In this document: piece by piece, positions 50,976 to 62,252 of the stretch
Numbering within the stretch: the first letter of the stretch is position 1
How the letters are laid out: every line of letters begins with the position of its first letter
The notes under the pieces: generated by a model
The model's input: the letters and a program-made list of their open reading frames with translations, nothing else
Databases searched by the model: none
Told to the model about the DNA's origin: nothing
Position numbers and translations under genes: made by a program
From: Pipra filicauda
Lineage: Eukaryota; Chordata; Aves; Passeriformes; Pipridae
Assembly (NCBI RefSeq): GCF_003945595.2
Contig: NW_024104129.1
Location: forward strand, 186,001-250,000
Length of the DNA stretch: 64,000 bases
Direction of reading: 5' to 3'

Positions 50976-53900
50976 ATGTACATATAAATACAAATAAAAA
51001 TATATCTAATAGACAGCTCTGTCCTGAAAACAATTCATGCAGAATTTCTAAAATGGAGTCAAAGAAGAAATCAATATGATGTACCACTGGAGATAGAAAA
51101 CAGTAATCACTGGAGTGATATCTAGCACAGATTTAGAAAAAGAAGGCAAGCCAAGATGATCCTAATTCTCTGCAGAGCTTGGGCCTGATCAGAGAGTGAT
51201 GGTTTAAGTACTTTCATTCCTTGATTGAGTAAGATCAGATTAAGAACCGTGCCTAGTGACTGAGGTCTAAAAGTATCTTATGCTGTGGTACAGCAGAAGC
51301 AATTTTAATACAGTTAGATCAGGCAGAGAAGCACAAAGCTTTGCAGTGGCTCCTGGCAGGTTAAAATCAAGGATGCAATAGTGAGAGACAGACACATGGT
51401 GAAGCCTCCTTGGAGGGAAGCTCTAAGCATGGAAGCATGAAAATGGAGCTCTCTGAAGTATAGTTCTTCCTTTAGACCATTCTCTTCAATATCATAACAC
51501 TCTAAGACATACCCCAAGACTAGGCATACTTGATACTTAAAAAACTTCCTAACTCAGCCAATGGCTAGAACATACTCTTACAGAGAGGCACGCCCTTATT
51601 TTCTTTACAAAAGCATATAAATGCACATCTCAATTCTGTTAATATTCTTTCAATCAATATAAATGGTATGTTCTTTGAAATGAAGTTATCATAAGTAGAT
51701 TATATGTAGTTTCTATACTCACGTCCTATACATTGAAGAAAAGCTATAAAGTCTTTGATGTTTTGCTGTTAAAAGGGACAAAAATGTCTCAATATAACTG
51801 CCATTTCCCTAGTGGAAATGTCAGACAAATCACCCTCTGTTTCTTTTCTTCCTTCACTTTCTAATAATACACTGAGGAATTTTTTACAAGACCTGCATAT
51901 TCGTCATCACAAGTGAAACTTCACTTTTTTTTTGTCTCTGGAGATGGTAATTATAGGTTTGCACTTCTAATTGAAACATTGATGAACACGCCCCAAACAG
52001 AAGTAAATATAAAATAGTTGTAAGGGCATGAGTCCTGATAATGACTACCCCAATGGCTTATTTCCTAGTATCATTTACTGTCAGAAGAAATTAAGCCAGT
52101 GGAGCAGGATATTTTTTCATAAAATGACAAGCTTCTTGTTCTTCCTCAAATAACAGTCACCTGATGCTCAGAGGTCAGATCCAACCACCCTGTTTGTAGT
52201 GCAGCATGACCACTTCCAAAGGCAAATCAAAGGAGGCAGAAGCAAATTTTTTTGTCTCTGCACAAAAGGTTCCCAAAGAACCAAACCAAAAAAAACCAAC
52301 AGGAAGTCAAAACAGAACAGATTAATAACTTCCTACATCTCTTAAAAGGACAAATTTAAGTCTTCCAGTTATGGCACAGAATGGAAAAGAAACACTTTGT
52401 TCATGGTTACTTGTTCCCTTCTCACCCTTCTTGGTCACTAATATACAGTTGCCTAGTACTGGAGCCTCAGACTGAGGCATTTTTTAGCAGCACATTGGAA
52501 AGCGACGACAATAGAGATGGCGAAACAAAGCAACTTCCCCGTGTTGCTCTGAAAAGCAGCACTAGATGCACAACTCAACCAAACAACTGCTTTGCACACA
52601 CTGGAATAAGAGCGGTAGAGTCAATTGGTCTCTAAAGTTACTAATGTTGAGGGTCTGTCTACGTGTATGACTTAATAAGATGATTCGTAGCTTATGCAAA
52701 CTATGGCAGTTTATATCACTGAAATAAAACCTCCAGATTTGAATTTTATTTAATGTGAAGAAAAAACTAGAAAATTAGGAACAATATATACAGCTTTTTA
52801 AGCTTTTTTTTGCACTTCATCCAAGTAGTTTGAATTGTGGATTGCCATCCACGTTGTCACAATAATCTTTCAACCACTTAAAAATTGACTTAGTTCAAGA
52901 TAGCAATAGAAAATATTCGTAGTTCTGACTGTTGCTCTGTTTCATTGGTTGTTGAAAACAAACACAAAACTGAAAGAGTAACAGCCAAAGGGAGTTCTGC
53001 TGTAAGGTAATGAGAGTTAGATCAAAGAAAGTTCTTTTTTTCAGATATTCAGCTCATGATTATTGATAGGGAAAACCAAAAAAATGTAATTAGAGAGAAA
53101 AAAAAGCAACCACAGCAAACTTTATGTGGTAAGATTAACTGAAAGTATTTGGAATTATGAGGGGAAAAGGTAGGTACTCTCTTCTTAATTTCTCCTGTGT
53201 TCAAAAATAGAAGTTTATTTTTTAATACTCTTCGTATAAAATTAAATAAAAGAAGAAACCAGGTTCTTAAGTATCATGAATCTAACAGCCAATTCAGTGA
53301 AAAACGAACCAAGCAACCCAAAAAATCATGCAGTTGGAAATTCCTCTCTTCGTAAAGAGATGGGACTGAGAGACATACATAACATTAAGTGTGCTTTAGA
53401 GTGTTCCTATTAAAGGCTCCTGTCTTACTAAAGGAAAAACATCATATACCTCCAGGTAGCACTTTAAACCACTTAGACTGAACCTCCTGTGTTCAGCTGC
53501 TTGGCATTTCGGAACTAGCTAATTAATGCCAATATTTAGCACAGGAACAGGTGGGAAAACTAATGACTAATTTCTTCTCTCTTCCAAGTCAACGACCACC
53601 ACTGTCTTTTAAAAATACAACTCTTATCACTGCCTGCTGTTTCCATTTCTTGTCAACCCTGTTGCTCCGACACGGGGCTGCAATAAACGAACAGCTGGAT
53701 GCGTCATTCTACTGCAAGTGGAAAAGCTTAATTTCTGCAGCAAGCACCGTGTCTTAATGTGCTCATGTTGCCTCCCTTGGATGGGTCAAAAAATGTGAAC
53801 TCTTCAACAGGAGGATCAACAGCATGTGTGCTGCAAGTGACGTTAGTTCAGTTTGACTGCTAAACTAAGTAAGCTCAATTAGAGGAGGAAGGGAAAAGAA

Positions 53901-56281
53901 AGGTACATATTTTTTTTACTATTTTTCAGGCATACATGGTAAAAGCAAAGGAAGACAGGACAGGTCATAAAAATTCAGGCTTTCTGTTTAGCAACTCAGT
54001 AAGAAGGGTAGTCATCCACGTTGTTGGTAAGTGGATACAAATGTCTGCTCTGAATCAGCTGAAAAAGGAGTTGACTTAAATGTGCATGAGTTAAAGAACA
54101 TGTTCAACTTTTCTCACCCCAGCTTCTTCAATCTGTCTCTGCTAAGTAATAGCTAGTACTAGTGATACATAGCAATAGTAATTTCCTTTTTCTGGCTGAA
54201 TGACCTTGCCAGTGATCACAGAAATTTTTATCAGGCAGATCTGGACCTATAGAAACTTCTTCATCTTTAGTCCTGACATGCCCCAAGGTTTACACAAACA
54301 ACTGAGATAAGGACAATTATTAACATGCTTAGAAGAAGAATACGATCCTAGATCTTTTCCCAGTGACACACATAAGAAACACTGATAGGGTGCTATCAAT
54401 GCCAGCTAAGAGAAGTAAGTGAACTACCCTTCACCATAGTGTAAGGGAGTGCAATTCATGCTGGGCAACTGTGTAGGGGCATTACTTCTGCTTTGGCCTT
54501 GGGCTGATCAAGGGCTGAGAATTTTTGCTGTGACTTTTTTTCTCTTGAGAGAAAAATGTCAAAGAATTTTTGATTATTTTTTCTTTTTTTGTTAGACCTT
54601 AGGAAGCCATTGAAAAATTTCAAAAATATTTTAATTGCAGTAGAAAATGTTCAGTAAAATTCCCATACATCTGCAAGCGTTTTTAGCTGCTATGGAACAG
54701 TCTCTTTGGTAGCCTAACACCATCACAGTAAAATCCTGTTTATTGAGCTTTTGGACTAAATACTTTTGGCAAAGTTTGATAGAATATAAATGTGAACTTT
54801 AGCACTAGCTAAAGCTATAGAGAAGAGAAATGTTGACATCATAAGTGAAGTATAACAAAAAATAATGGTTGATTGAGGAAGAATAAGTTTGCTGCTTTCA
54901 CACATGAGTTCAACTGTGTGTTCACTTCATACTTTCTTTGAAAGGGGTCTTTCCTTATATAGTTCCTATTGGAAAGCTGAGCTTATTGACTTTATGACAA
55001 GAAGCAGTAAGAATCTAGAGGTAATTAACAAGTAATAATTAGAAAAAACTTACAAAGATTTCACTTCAAATACCAAGAATTTTTTGTATATTCATTTTTT
55101 TTTAAGCACCATGTAAACAATATGAGTTTCAAAGTCCGTCATATGTTGGCTGGGTTGAGGAATTGAGCTGAGTGGGGGAAATAAATTGAATGGTTCTGAA
55201 ATAAGCCTTTGTTTAAAAGTATCAGTTTAATAAAAGGAGGGTCTTTAAAAAAAACAAAAAAGATGAATTTACTGGAGCTCAGCTTTATGAAGAACAGTCC
55301 ATTTAGTCAAGAGACATAGGGAACATATTTCTGCACAAGGCAACATCAAGTTTATCCTCTCCCCACAGTGACCATTGTGTCCACATGCATAAATCATTTT
55401 CAGGGGCAAAGTTTAGTAAGTGTGTGTATGAATTGGTCAATTGCTCTAACATCCACTAGTGAAGCAACAGTATTCGTCGCTAAAATCTAGTACAGTTTTG
55501 GTCTTTTGAGGTTTAATACAAAGCACCATATTGCTACTGCACAGGGTCCTAGTTCTGAAAGCTCATTATATATTGCCACTATCTTTTATTTGTCAAAATC
55601 CAGTGAAAAATACCAAGGCTCAGTTGATTCCTCAGCTGACATTAACCAATGGAAATGAGATGTCTCACAGAGCAGAAAGATAGCTTCTGCCTGCATATTT
55701 AGGATGGAAAAATACATATTTTTAATTTTTTTTTACTAGTCCTTTAAAAATAGAAGGTTTTGGGGAAAAAAAAAAACAAAACAACAACCTTGCAGTATTC
55801 TGTGAATGTGATATCTATCCATGGAATTGTATATATCCGTAATATGGAATAAGAATGAAAAATTTGAGCCCGTTAAGTACAAGTGTGCTGGACTTCTGCA
55901 CTGTTTGTCAAAATAGCATAAGTTTTCCTCTGACTGTGAAGCTGTCTCTTTAGAGATAGATAACTCATTCCACTACATTATAGCTTAGTGTCTAGTCATG
56001 ATATTTCAGTATCAAAATCTGAAAAGTGGCACTGAAAATGGATAATTTATATCAATTCTTTAGCTACTGAACTTTTGAATTGCAAGTCGCTCAAAACGCA
56101 TCAAGTTCATTTGTAGGCAAATACTGAAAGATCCTGTGATAGGAGACTCTTTCCAGAATTTTTGTAGTATTATTTTTCTATAGTAACACTTCTATTTCTT
56201 GCTCTGTTCTGTTCCACTGCCATAATCAAACCATTTAAAAATGCATGGCAACTTTTTGGTAGAAAAGTTGCTGTATCCTAC
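50976..56281. other. 5.3-kb repeat-poor AT-rich tract
   Basis: No recognised mobile element or gene. The longest frame is 84 codons (52381-52635, plus), without a known domain. Two short CpG-containing patches (52495-52625 and 53640-53770) stand out from the background and are raised as possible conserved non-coding elements. Confidence 0.5.
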
Positions 56282-56287
56282 AAAAAA

Positions 56288-56306
<19 letters not shown>
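56282..56306. repeat. A25 homopolymer with GAAA-rich right flank
   Basis: Twenty-five A residues followed by gaaagaaaagaagagaaag. It is the longest homopolymer in the window. No gene-like or SINE-like sequence precedes it, so a retrotransposition tail is not demonstrated. Confidence 0.9.
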
Positions 56307-56318
<12 letters not shown>

Positions 56319-56848
56319 GAGAAAGTTAAACCTGTAAAAATTTGGCTGATATCTGATGATTAGGTTTCAGTAGGATTTTTAAACATGCAACCATGAATGA
56401 CTGCTTCCAGAACAATAATTTTTCTCATTTGGAGGTAGTCACCTAACAGCAGTTAAAACAATTTAACAGAACAATGACTAACTCCTTCAGAAATACAATG
56501 GTAGTGTAAATCATGAAACTTATTATATAGCGATTTCAGTAACTGCCCAATGAGTGAACATAAAAAATGATTAGAAGGAAGGATAACAATGTTTTCTTCT
56601 TTCCTGTTCCTTAGATAGACAGGTATTAATCTACAACAAAGGACAGTCTCATCTACAAAATTGGAATGTGAATTTGGGCTCCAGCATACAAGCAAAAGGC
56701 AGAAGTACTTATGATGAAACAGAACTTCAGACAGAGTCTTTAGATTACATTAGATTTCATCAGAACATAAGCTAACATATTTAACTTTGTAAAAGAACGG
56801 GAAATTCAAGGAGATCAAATAGAAATAAAATGGATTTATAAATCAGCA

Positions 56849-56917
56849 CAACTTTGTCTCCCACATCTTCTTTCAGAACAACTTTCTCCCACATCTTCTT
56901 TCAGAACAACTTTCTCC
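56849..56917. repeat. 28-30-bp minisatellite, about 2.4 units
   Basis: The unit at 56849-56878 (caactttgtctcccacatct, then tctttcagaa) is repeated at 56879-56906 with a 2-bp deletion (tt-gt-ct to tt-ct), and a third partial copy starts at 56907. The near identity suggests recent tandem duplication. No known element is involved. Confidence 0.85.
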
Positions 56918-58054
56918 AAGGTTGCACTCAGACGATGAATAGCTCCACAGTTACTTCTAGGACTTCCAGAAGTGTGTTTCTTTCCAACACTTTGGAAGTG
57001 TGAATCCTTATTACTTTCAGGACTCTACTCCATCCCAGAAGCTCCTTCTCCTACTTTACCAGACGGTGCAACTTCTGTACAGAGGTCTGGTTAAAAAAAA
57101 AATATTTAGGATGCGTTTACTCTGAACGTGAATATTATTTATTTCATTCATTTATTTTTAATCCCATTTATATATATATATATAATATACATGTTTATCT
57201 TGTTTCTATATTGTATCCTATTTACTTTATTTATAAGATTCAGTTAGGACATTAAAACCAACAAATTAAATACTATGGTTGAATGGATTATAATACTTTT
57301 TCAACTTGACTAAGCCTTCTCACATCCAACTGAATGCAGTTAGAAGCTGTAACATATTCCAACATACCACTGTATCTATCAGTCAATAGAGTAATAAAGG
57401 ATGTTGCCAAATACAAAGCTAAACTGTGTTTATACTTTTATCACTATGCTTAGTTGGAAATGATAACTTCTATTTTTTTAGTTAAATCACATTCTCTATA
57501 ATAGATATATGCATAATTTTATATTATGAATATGATCTGGTTTATAAATCCTGTACTGTCACTTCTCAGGTGGCTAGTATACAATTATGAGTCTAAACTT
57601 AACATGGCTTATTATTGAGAGAACCAGCTTGGAAATATCTGCAGATAAAGATGTTGGTTCCGTAGCAATTCTGTGATTATTATCTGCCAAACATATCCAT
57701 CCTCTGCAAACAATTTTAACAGAACATGCCAGTTCAGAGCTTTGCAGAAGCTGCCAGTTCTTCTAGTAACATTTAAGACTTTGGCATTTGTTCAATTATA
57801 CAGACTGGAATAAAAGCAAGTTTAAAAAGTGTTTAAGTGAAAACTAAATCTCAGTGTATAGATTTCCCCATGAGATTTTCCACTCAATAAAACATATATA
57901 TACCCTCATACCCTTAATGCTTTAGAGCACAGGCTTCAGATAGACTCATGACATTTGGGTGCTGATTCAGATGCGATTTTCCACATTTCAATTTGTGCTG
58001 ACAAGAGCGGTAATGTGAGTCGAGATCTCCCTCATTGCACAATACAACCCTTCC
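56918..58054. other. AT-rich spacer with (TA)n
   Basis: Contains a (TA)7 run at 57171-57184 within a longer AT tract. No gene or recognised element. Confidence 0.5.
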
Positions 58055-58195
58055 CATGTGTTTATTCAGCTGTGTGCTGGACATTTTGTCCAGAAGGATA
58101 CTGTGAGACAGTATTGAAAACTTTACTGAAATCGAAAAAGATTACATCAAATGGCTTCCCTCGATCAAGTAGGTGAATTTCATTGTCAAAAAAGG
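58055..58195 (-). mobile_element. CR1 LINE internal fragment, antisense
   Basis: The phrases 'ttttgtccagaaggatactg', 'tgagacagtattgaaaactt', 'tactgaaatcgaaaaagatt' and 'ttccctcgatcaagtaggtg' match the CR1 ORF2 stretch that also occurs at 3278-3385 (cttgtccagaaggatgctgt and onward). Flanking CR1 sequence is not recognisable, so this is a ~140-bp remnant. The 73-codon plus-strand frame covering it is an antisense shadow. Confidence 0.75.
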
Positions 58196-61100
58196 TGATA
58201 TCTTAAGCAGAAGTGCCTAACAATTCTCTCATACTATTTCAGCTGGAAGGAAATACACTTATGATTCACTTGGAAATTATTCCAAACCATTGCAATTTCA
58301 GTAAAACTTTATAAATAATGTTAAATTTTTCTGTTCTTCCTGTGCAACTATCTTAGGAAGAATAACAGCATGGCCCTTCAGTTGATGACTCCTGATATGT
58401 AGACCATTTCTTCAGAGTAACAGGCATCAATTAGAGCACCATTCCTGTTCATCCAACCTTCAGTGGAAATTTATGACACAAATCAAACCTACAATTCTTC
58501 AAGTAACGTTACTTCTAATTTCTTGCAAAATCGGAGTAGGTAAGTCAAAAGCATTGTAAGTGCAGATGACTGCATACTAAGTTGTATACATGGCTTAAAT
58601 TTGCCTTTATCAGTCACTTTTCCCCATTTTCTTTTATTAAACTTTCAATAGTCAAAGCTTAGAGGTTATGGAACAACAATGCACACTTTTATAAAACCTT
58701 TCCTTAAGAGACAGCTTCTTTTATGTTAGTCAAATGCTTAAGATAAGACAAACCCGAGATGAAGCAGAAGGAACTGGTGGTGAGTTTACATGAGTTTGGG
58801 TTGCGTAGAAGTCTGCCATCAGTGGGGAAACAAGCAAGTGAATTACTTGTTAGTAATCTATAAACAAACAAAACAAAAGAAAAAGCTTTCACTAATAATT
58901 AAACAAAGATAAAAAAAGTTTCAGCTGAGCATTCAATCACAGGGTAGAGAGAACACCTTTGATTATGATAATAGTAGAAACAAATTCATGAGCAAGACCT
59001 ATCAATGTAGCTGTTAAAAGCTACTGTATGTTTCACCAAATTAAAAGAAAGTACAAGGTTTTTTGGTGAATATCCTATTGCCAGTAATTCTTTTGAAATT
59101 CCTGAATAATTTATCTTTCCTTTTAAGCCATAAATGAAACACAGATTTATGAAGTTACCAGGAAAGATTTCTTTTTGTTATTTCAGAACTGAATATTATG
59201 AAGTTCCTTGTAATTTCTCCTATTGTAAAACAGCCACTGACAAAAACAATTGAACATACAATTATATATCAAATAACAATTATCATATTACTAACTATTA
59301 ATAGGTTTTTCTTGGAAGTGGAAGAATGTGAAAGAAAGGTAGGATTTTCTCTCTCTTATTAGAGATCAGAGCTGTTGGAGCAGTTGTTTTGCTTCTCAAG
59401 TTACATGATTCAATAAACTTTACAGGAAAAGCCCCTTCAATATGCACAGAGTTATGTGCTAGTATTTATGTTGGTAGGTGGAGGAATTCTGACCCATGCA
59501 GTAATCAGATGGGAATTTAGAGCAGAGATAATTCTTTCACTGGAAAGTCTTGCTATTGATTAAAAGATCATCTATTCTAAAAAGTACAAGAAAGCGATAA
59601 AACCATTTTAAATATGCATCAGTGTGAATCATGTTTTCAGAATAGTAGTTTCTTTAGATGTCTTAAGTTGTTTATTAGTTTTCTAAGTATTTTTCTTTCA
59701 GCATTCTCAACATACTATTAGACGACATATAGTTTACAAACTCAAATTATCTTTAAATGTAAGAAAGAAATGTTTCTGAGACTTTGTGTTTAAAGGTTTT
59801 TGCCGTGCTGAGCCAGGACTAAAATCTGCAGTGCCAGTGTTTCTAACTACCACACTACTATCAGTTAAGTAGAATATAGGCTGACTGCTATCCTGGATCA
59901 TTAGATGAAGTCTAATGTGATGATTTTACAGTATGAAATATAAGGAAAAAGACACAAAACTACACAAATATTTACTCTGAATAAGAGTTTTTTTAGTCTT
60001 AGGGTCCTTCTGCTATCATGACGACAGTTTGAAACAAGTTTGACAAATTCGGAGTTCCAGAAACTTTTTATATGTGTATATATATATAAAAACATTTAAC
60101 CAGATAGGACCTTCAGAGATCCCTTTTGTATTGAGGTCTTACCTCAGTAGTGTTCGAGTTGATGAGAATTCCCTTACCTGCTACATTTCCTATGGACCAA
60201 ATATTACAACTAAAGTAACGTTGTGGTTGCTGCCAAAAACCTGCTTTACCATCGTGCGCAGGCTGCTACACGCAAATAAGAGTTAGGGAAAAGGGAGTGT
60301 GACTGGAATACAGGCAGGGCAGGACTAATAAAAATGCAGGCTTCCACCTTGTGTACTGTAACCAAATGTTTTCAAGTAACTGTGCTGTACTTTTTCAACA
60401 CGTACAGTTTTCATAAGTGTAGAAGAGGCTCATTTTACATCCCAGTGACCTAGTTTTCCAGGAGGAAGGATCTCATATCATTATGCATCACCCAGCAGTT
60501 TTGAAACTAGCTGTAGAAGAGAAACATAGAGTAATGAGGGGAGGAAAGACTACAGGGATTCAAGAGTTAGTATGCTGGTGAAAATGAAGCTAAATATGCC
60601 TGCAGGCAGCAGCAGCTCTAATGCTTTTGCAAGACTGAATTAAAACTCAGAGGCAAAGCATATAAAGTTCTAGTGGGGGCTAAGACCATTATTCCCAAGT
60701 AAAATCTACCCTTACCAGCAATGCATGAGGAGACAAAAACAAGTGGCTAAAGACTTGTGAAAAGTATGTTTTCATCTCTTAGCTAATTTTTCACAGCAGA
60801 AGGAAGAGAGCAAGCTAACTAAAGCAGTATCAAGAGGCAAAAAAATAAAAACCAGGCCTCAGATTCATGAATGTGATTTCCCAAATGCCTTTTGACTTCT
60901 GAATGCTCCAGTTCCCCTTAAAATGTGTACAGTTATCTCCCTTTGAAAAAGAAAACTATAATAGTGGCCTGGCTGTTTAGGAGGAAATTCTATTTACCAT
61001 CTCCTTGTAGTTAGAAGAGGCAAGTCTTTTCGCTGCTATCTCACCTTGAGCCTCACCTACTGCTCCTGAGCAAGGATTATGCATGTGATTGGGTCATACG

Positions 61101-61811
61101 AAGCAGCTTTTCTTGGTAGAAATATGTTTCCAGAAAGAGCTGAGTCACCAAAGTAAAGACAAACATCAAACCAAGAATGTTTTTAAGCTTGAATCAAGTT
61201 GATAACTGCTGGGAAAAGGCTTAGCAAAGCCAAGTTTTCTGTAATGTAGTAATTAATTAATGTTTTGAATCTAAACCCTTGTTATGAAACCATCAGTTTT
61301 GTATATTAAGAAAAAGGATGGAGTGGAATTGTAGATCCAGGATGAATCCAGTGAGTGTCCTTAACACAGTCAAGAACTCTTTAGAAGAAATTTGGTTAAG
61401 ATTCTATTCCATATTTCAGCTCCAGAAAAAAATAAAATCATAGGCAGTCTTGCCATAGCTCCTGTTTTCAACCTGGCAGCTCACAGCAGAAGAGCAGCTG
61501 ATGCATTCTGCCCAATGCTTGAGTCCTAATGAACTCCACGCTGATAACATGTCAAAGAGAGAAAGGTTAAATGCAGTAGTTTCAGCTTACACCTTCCTAA
61601 TAGCTTAAAGGTCTGTATACTTAACCAGGAGAAATTGTGAATTATTTTTGCATTAGCAGAACTTTGGGGAGTTGCAGTGTCAATATTATTTAATGACTTT
61701 GGATTAACAACATCCTATTCTATCTGAGCCTTACTGTTTATCTCTAATGTCAATGGCTGGGATTGGGAACTACTTCTACGAAAGGCCCAGTAGTAAACCT
61801 CTTTTAAATAT
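58196..61811. other. 3.6-kb AT-rich non-coding tract
   Basis: No gene or recognised element. A short TA run lies near 60078-60088. Frames are at most 70 codons. Confidence 0.5.
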
Positions 61812-62252
61812 CTGCATATCACCATCATAGCTGGGCTTCACAAACAAAGATTTGGGGAGGGCTCTACCCACATTTGTTACAAGCACGCTGGTGGCTAAAG
61901 AGGCCAATGCGAGATAGACAAGTCCAGTTGCAAAAGGCACAGCAGAAAGACTCCTTAGGTGGTATCGACAAGACACGGTTCTTTCTGCGTTGTCTTTTCT
62001 CCTCAAGAGTGATCCTGCGTGTGTTCTCAAAGGAGACAGCTGCATTATAGATGGTGTGTCTCCAGACCTCCCGATTGATGGTGTGTCTCCAGACCTCCCG
62101 ATTGGAGACCAGAGTGGACCAGTTATGTTGATCAATATGGCCAAGGCTGAGATGTTGTTTCAGGGAGTCCTTGTATCTTCTCTTTGGGGCTCCTCTCTTG
62201 CGTCAGCCGGTGGCAAGTTCACCATAGAGCACGATCTTAGGGAGGCATCATT
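61812..62252 (-). mobile_element. RTE-type LINE 3' end with one stop and a 27-bp in-frame duplication
   Basis: Minus-strand RTE-like ORF2 end from about 62250 (L-P-K-I-V-L-Y-G-E-L-A) to the TAG at 61864-61866, some 129 codons. It has R-G-A-P-K-R-R-Y-K-D-S-L, the basic linker E-E-K-R-Q-R-R-K-N-R and an intact C-x2-C-x12-H-x3-C finger. One TGA interrupts it (+ strand 62202-62204, between T-G and R-K-R-G). The words N-R-E-V-W-R-H-T-I occur twice because 62050-62076 is repeated at 62077-62103. The 3' end runs into 'atcaccatcat' (61817-61827), a degenerate ATG-type tail. The body stops abruptly at 62250, so it is 5'-truncated. The 122- and 98-codon frames in other phases are spurious. Confidence 0.86.
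62050..62103 (-). repeat. Perfect 27-bp tandem duplication inside the RTE copy
   Basis: The 27-bp unit at 62050-62076 (gatggtgtgtctccagacct, then cccgatt) is repeated exactly at 62077-62103. Other copies of the family have a single unit here. It adds nine codons without shifting the frame. Confidence 0.92.

Noticed and set aside
57955..58176. 73-codon plus frame with cysteines as a small secreted protein
   Set aside because: Much of it is antisense CR1 ORF2 sequence, and there is no signal peptide.
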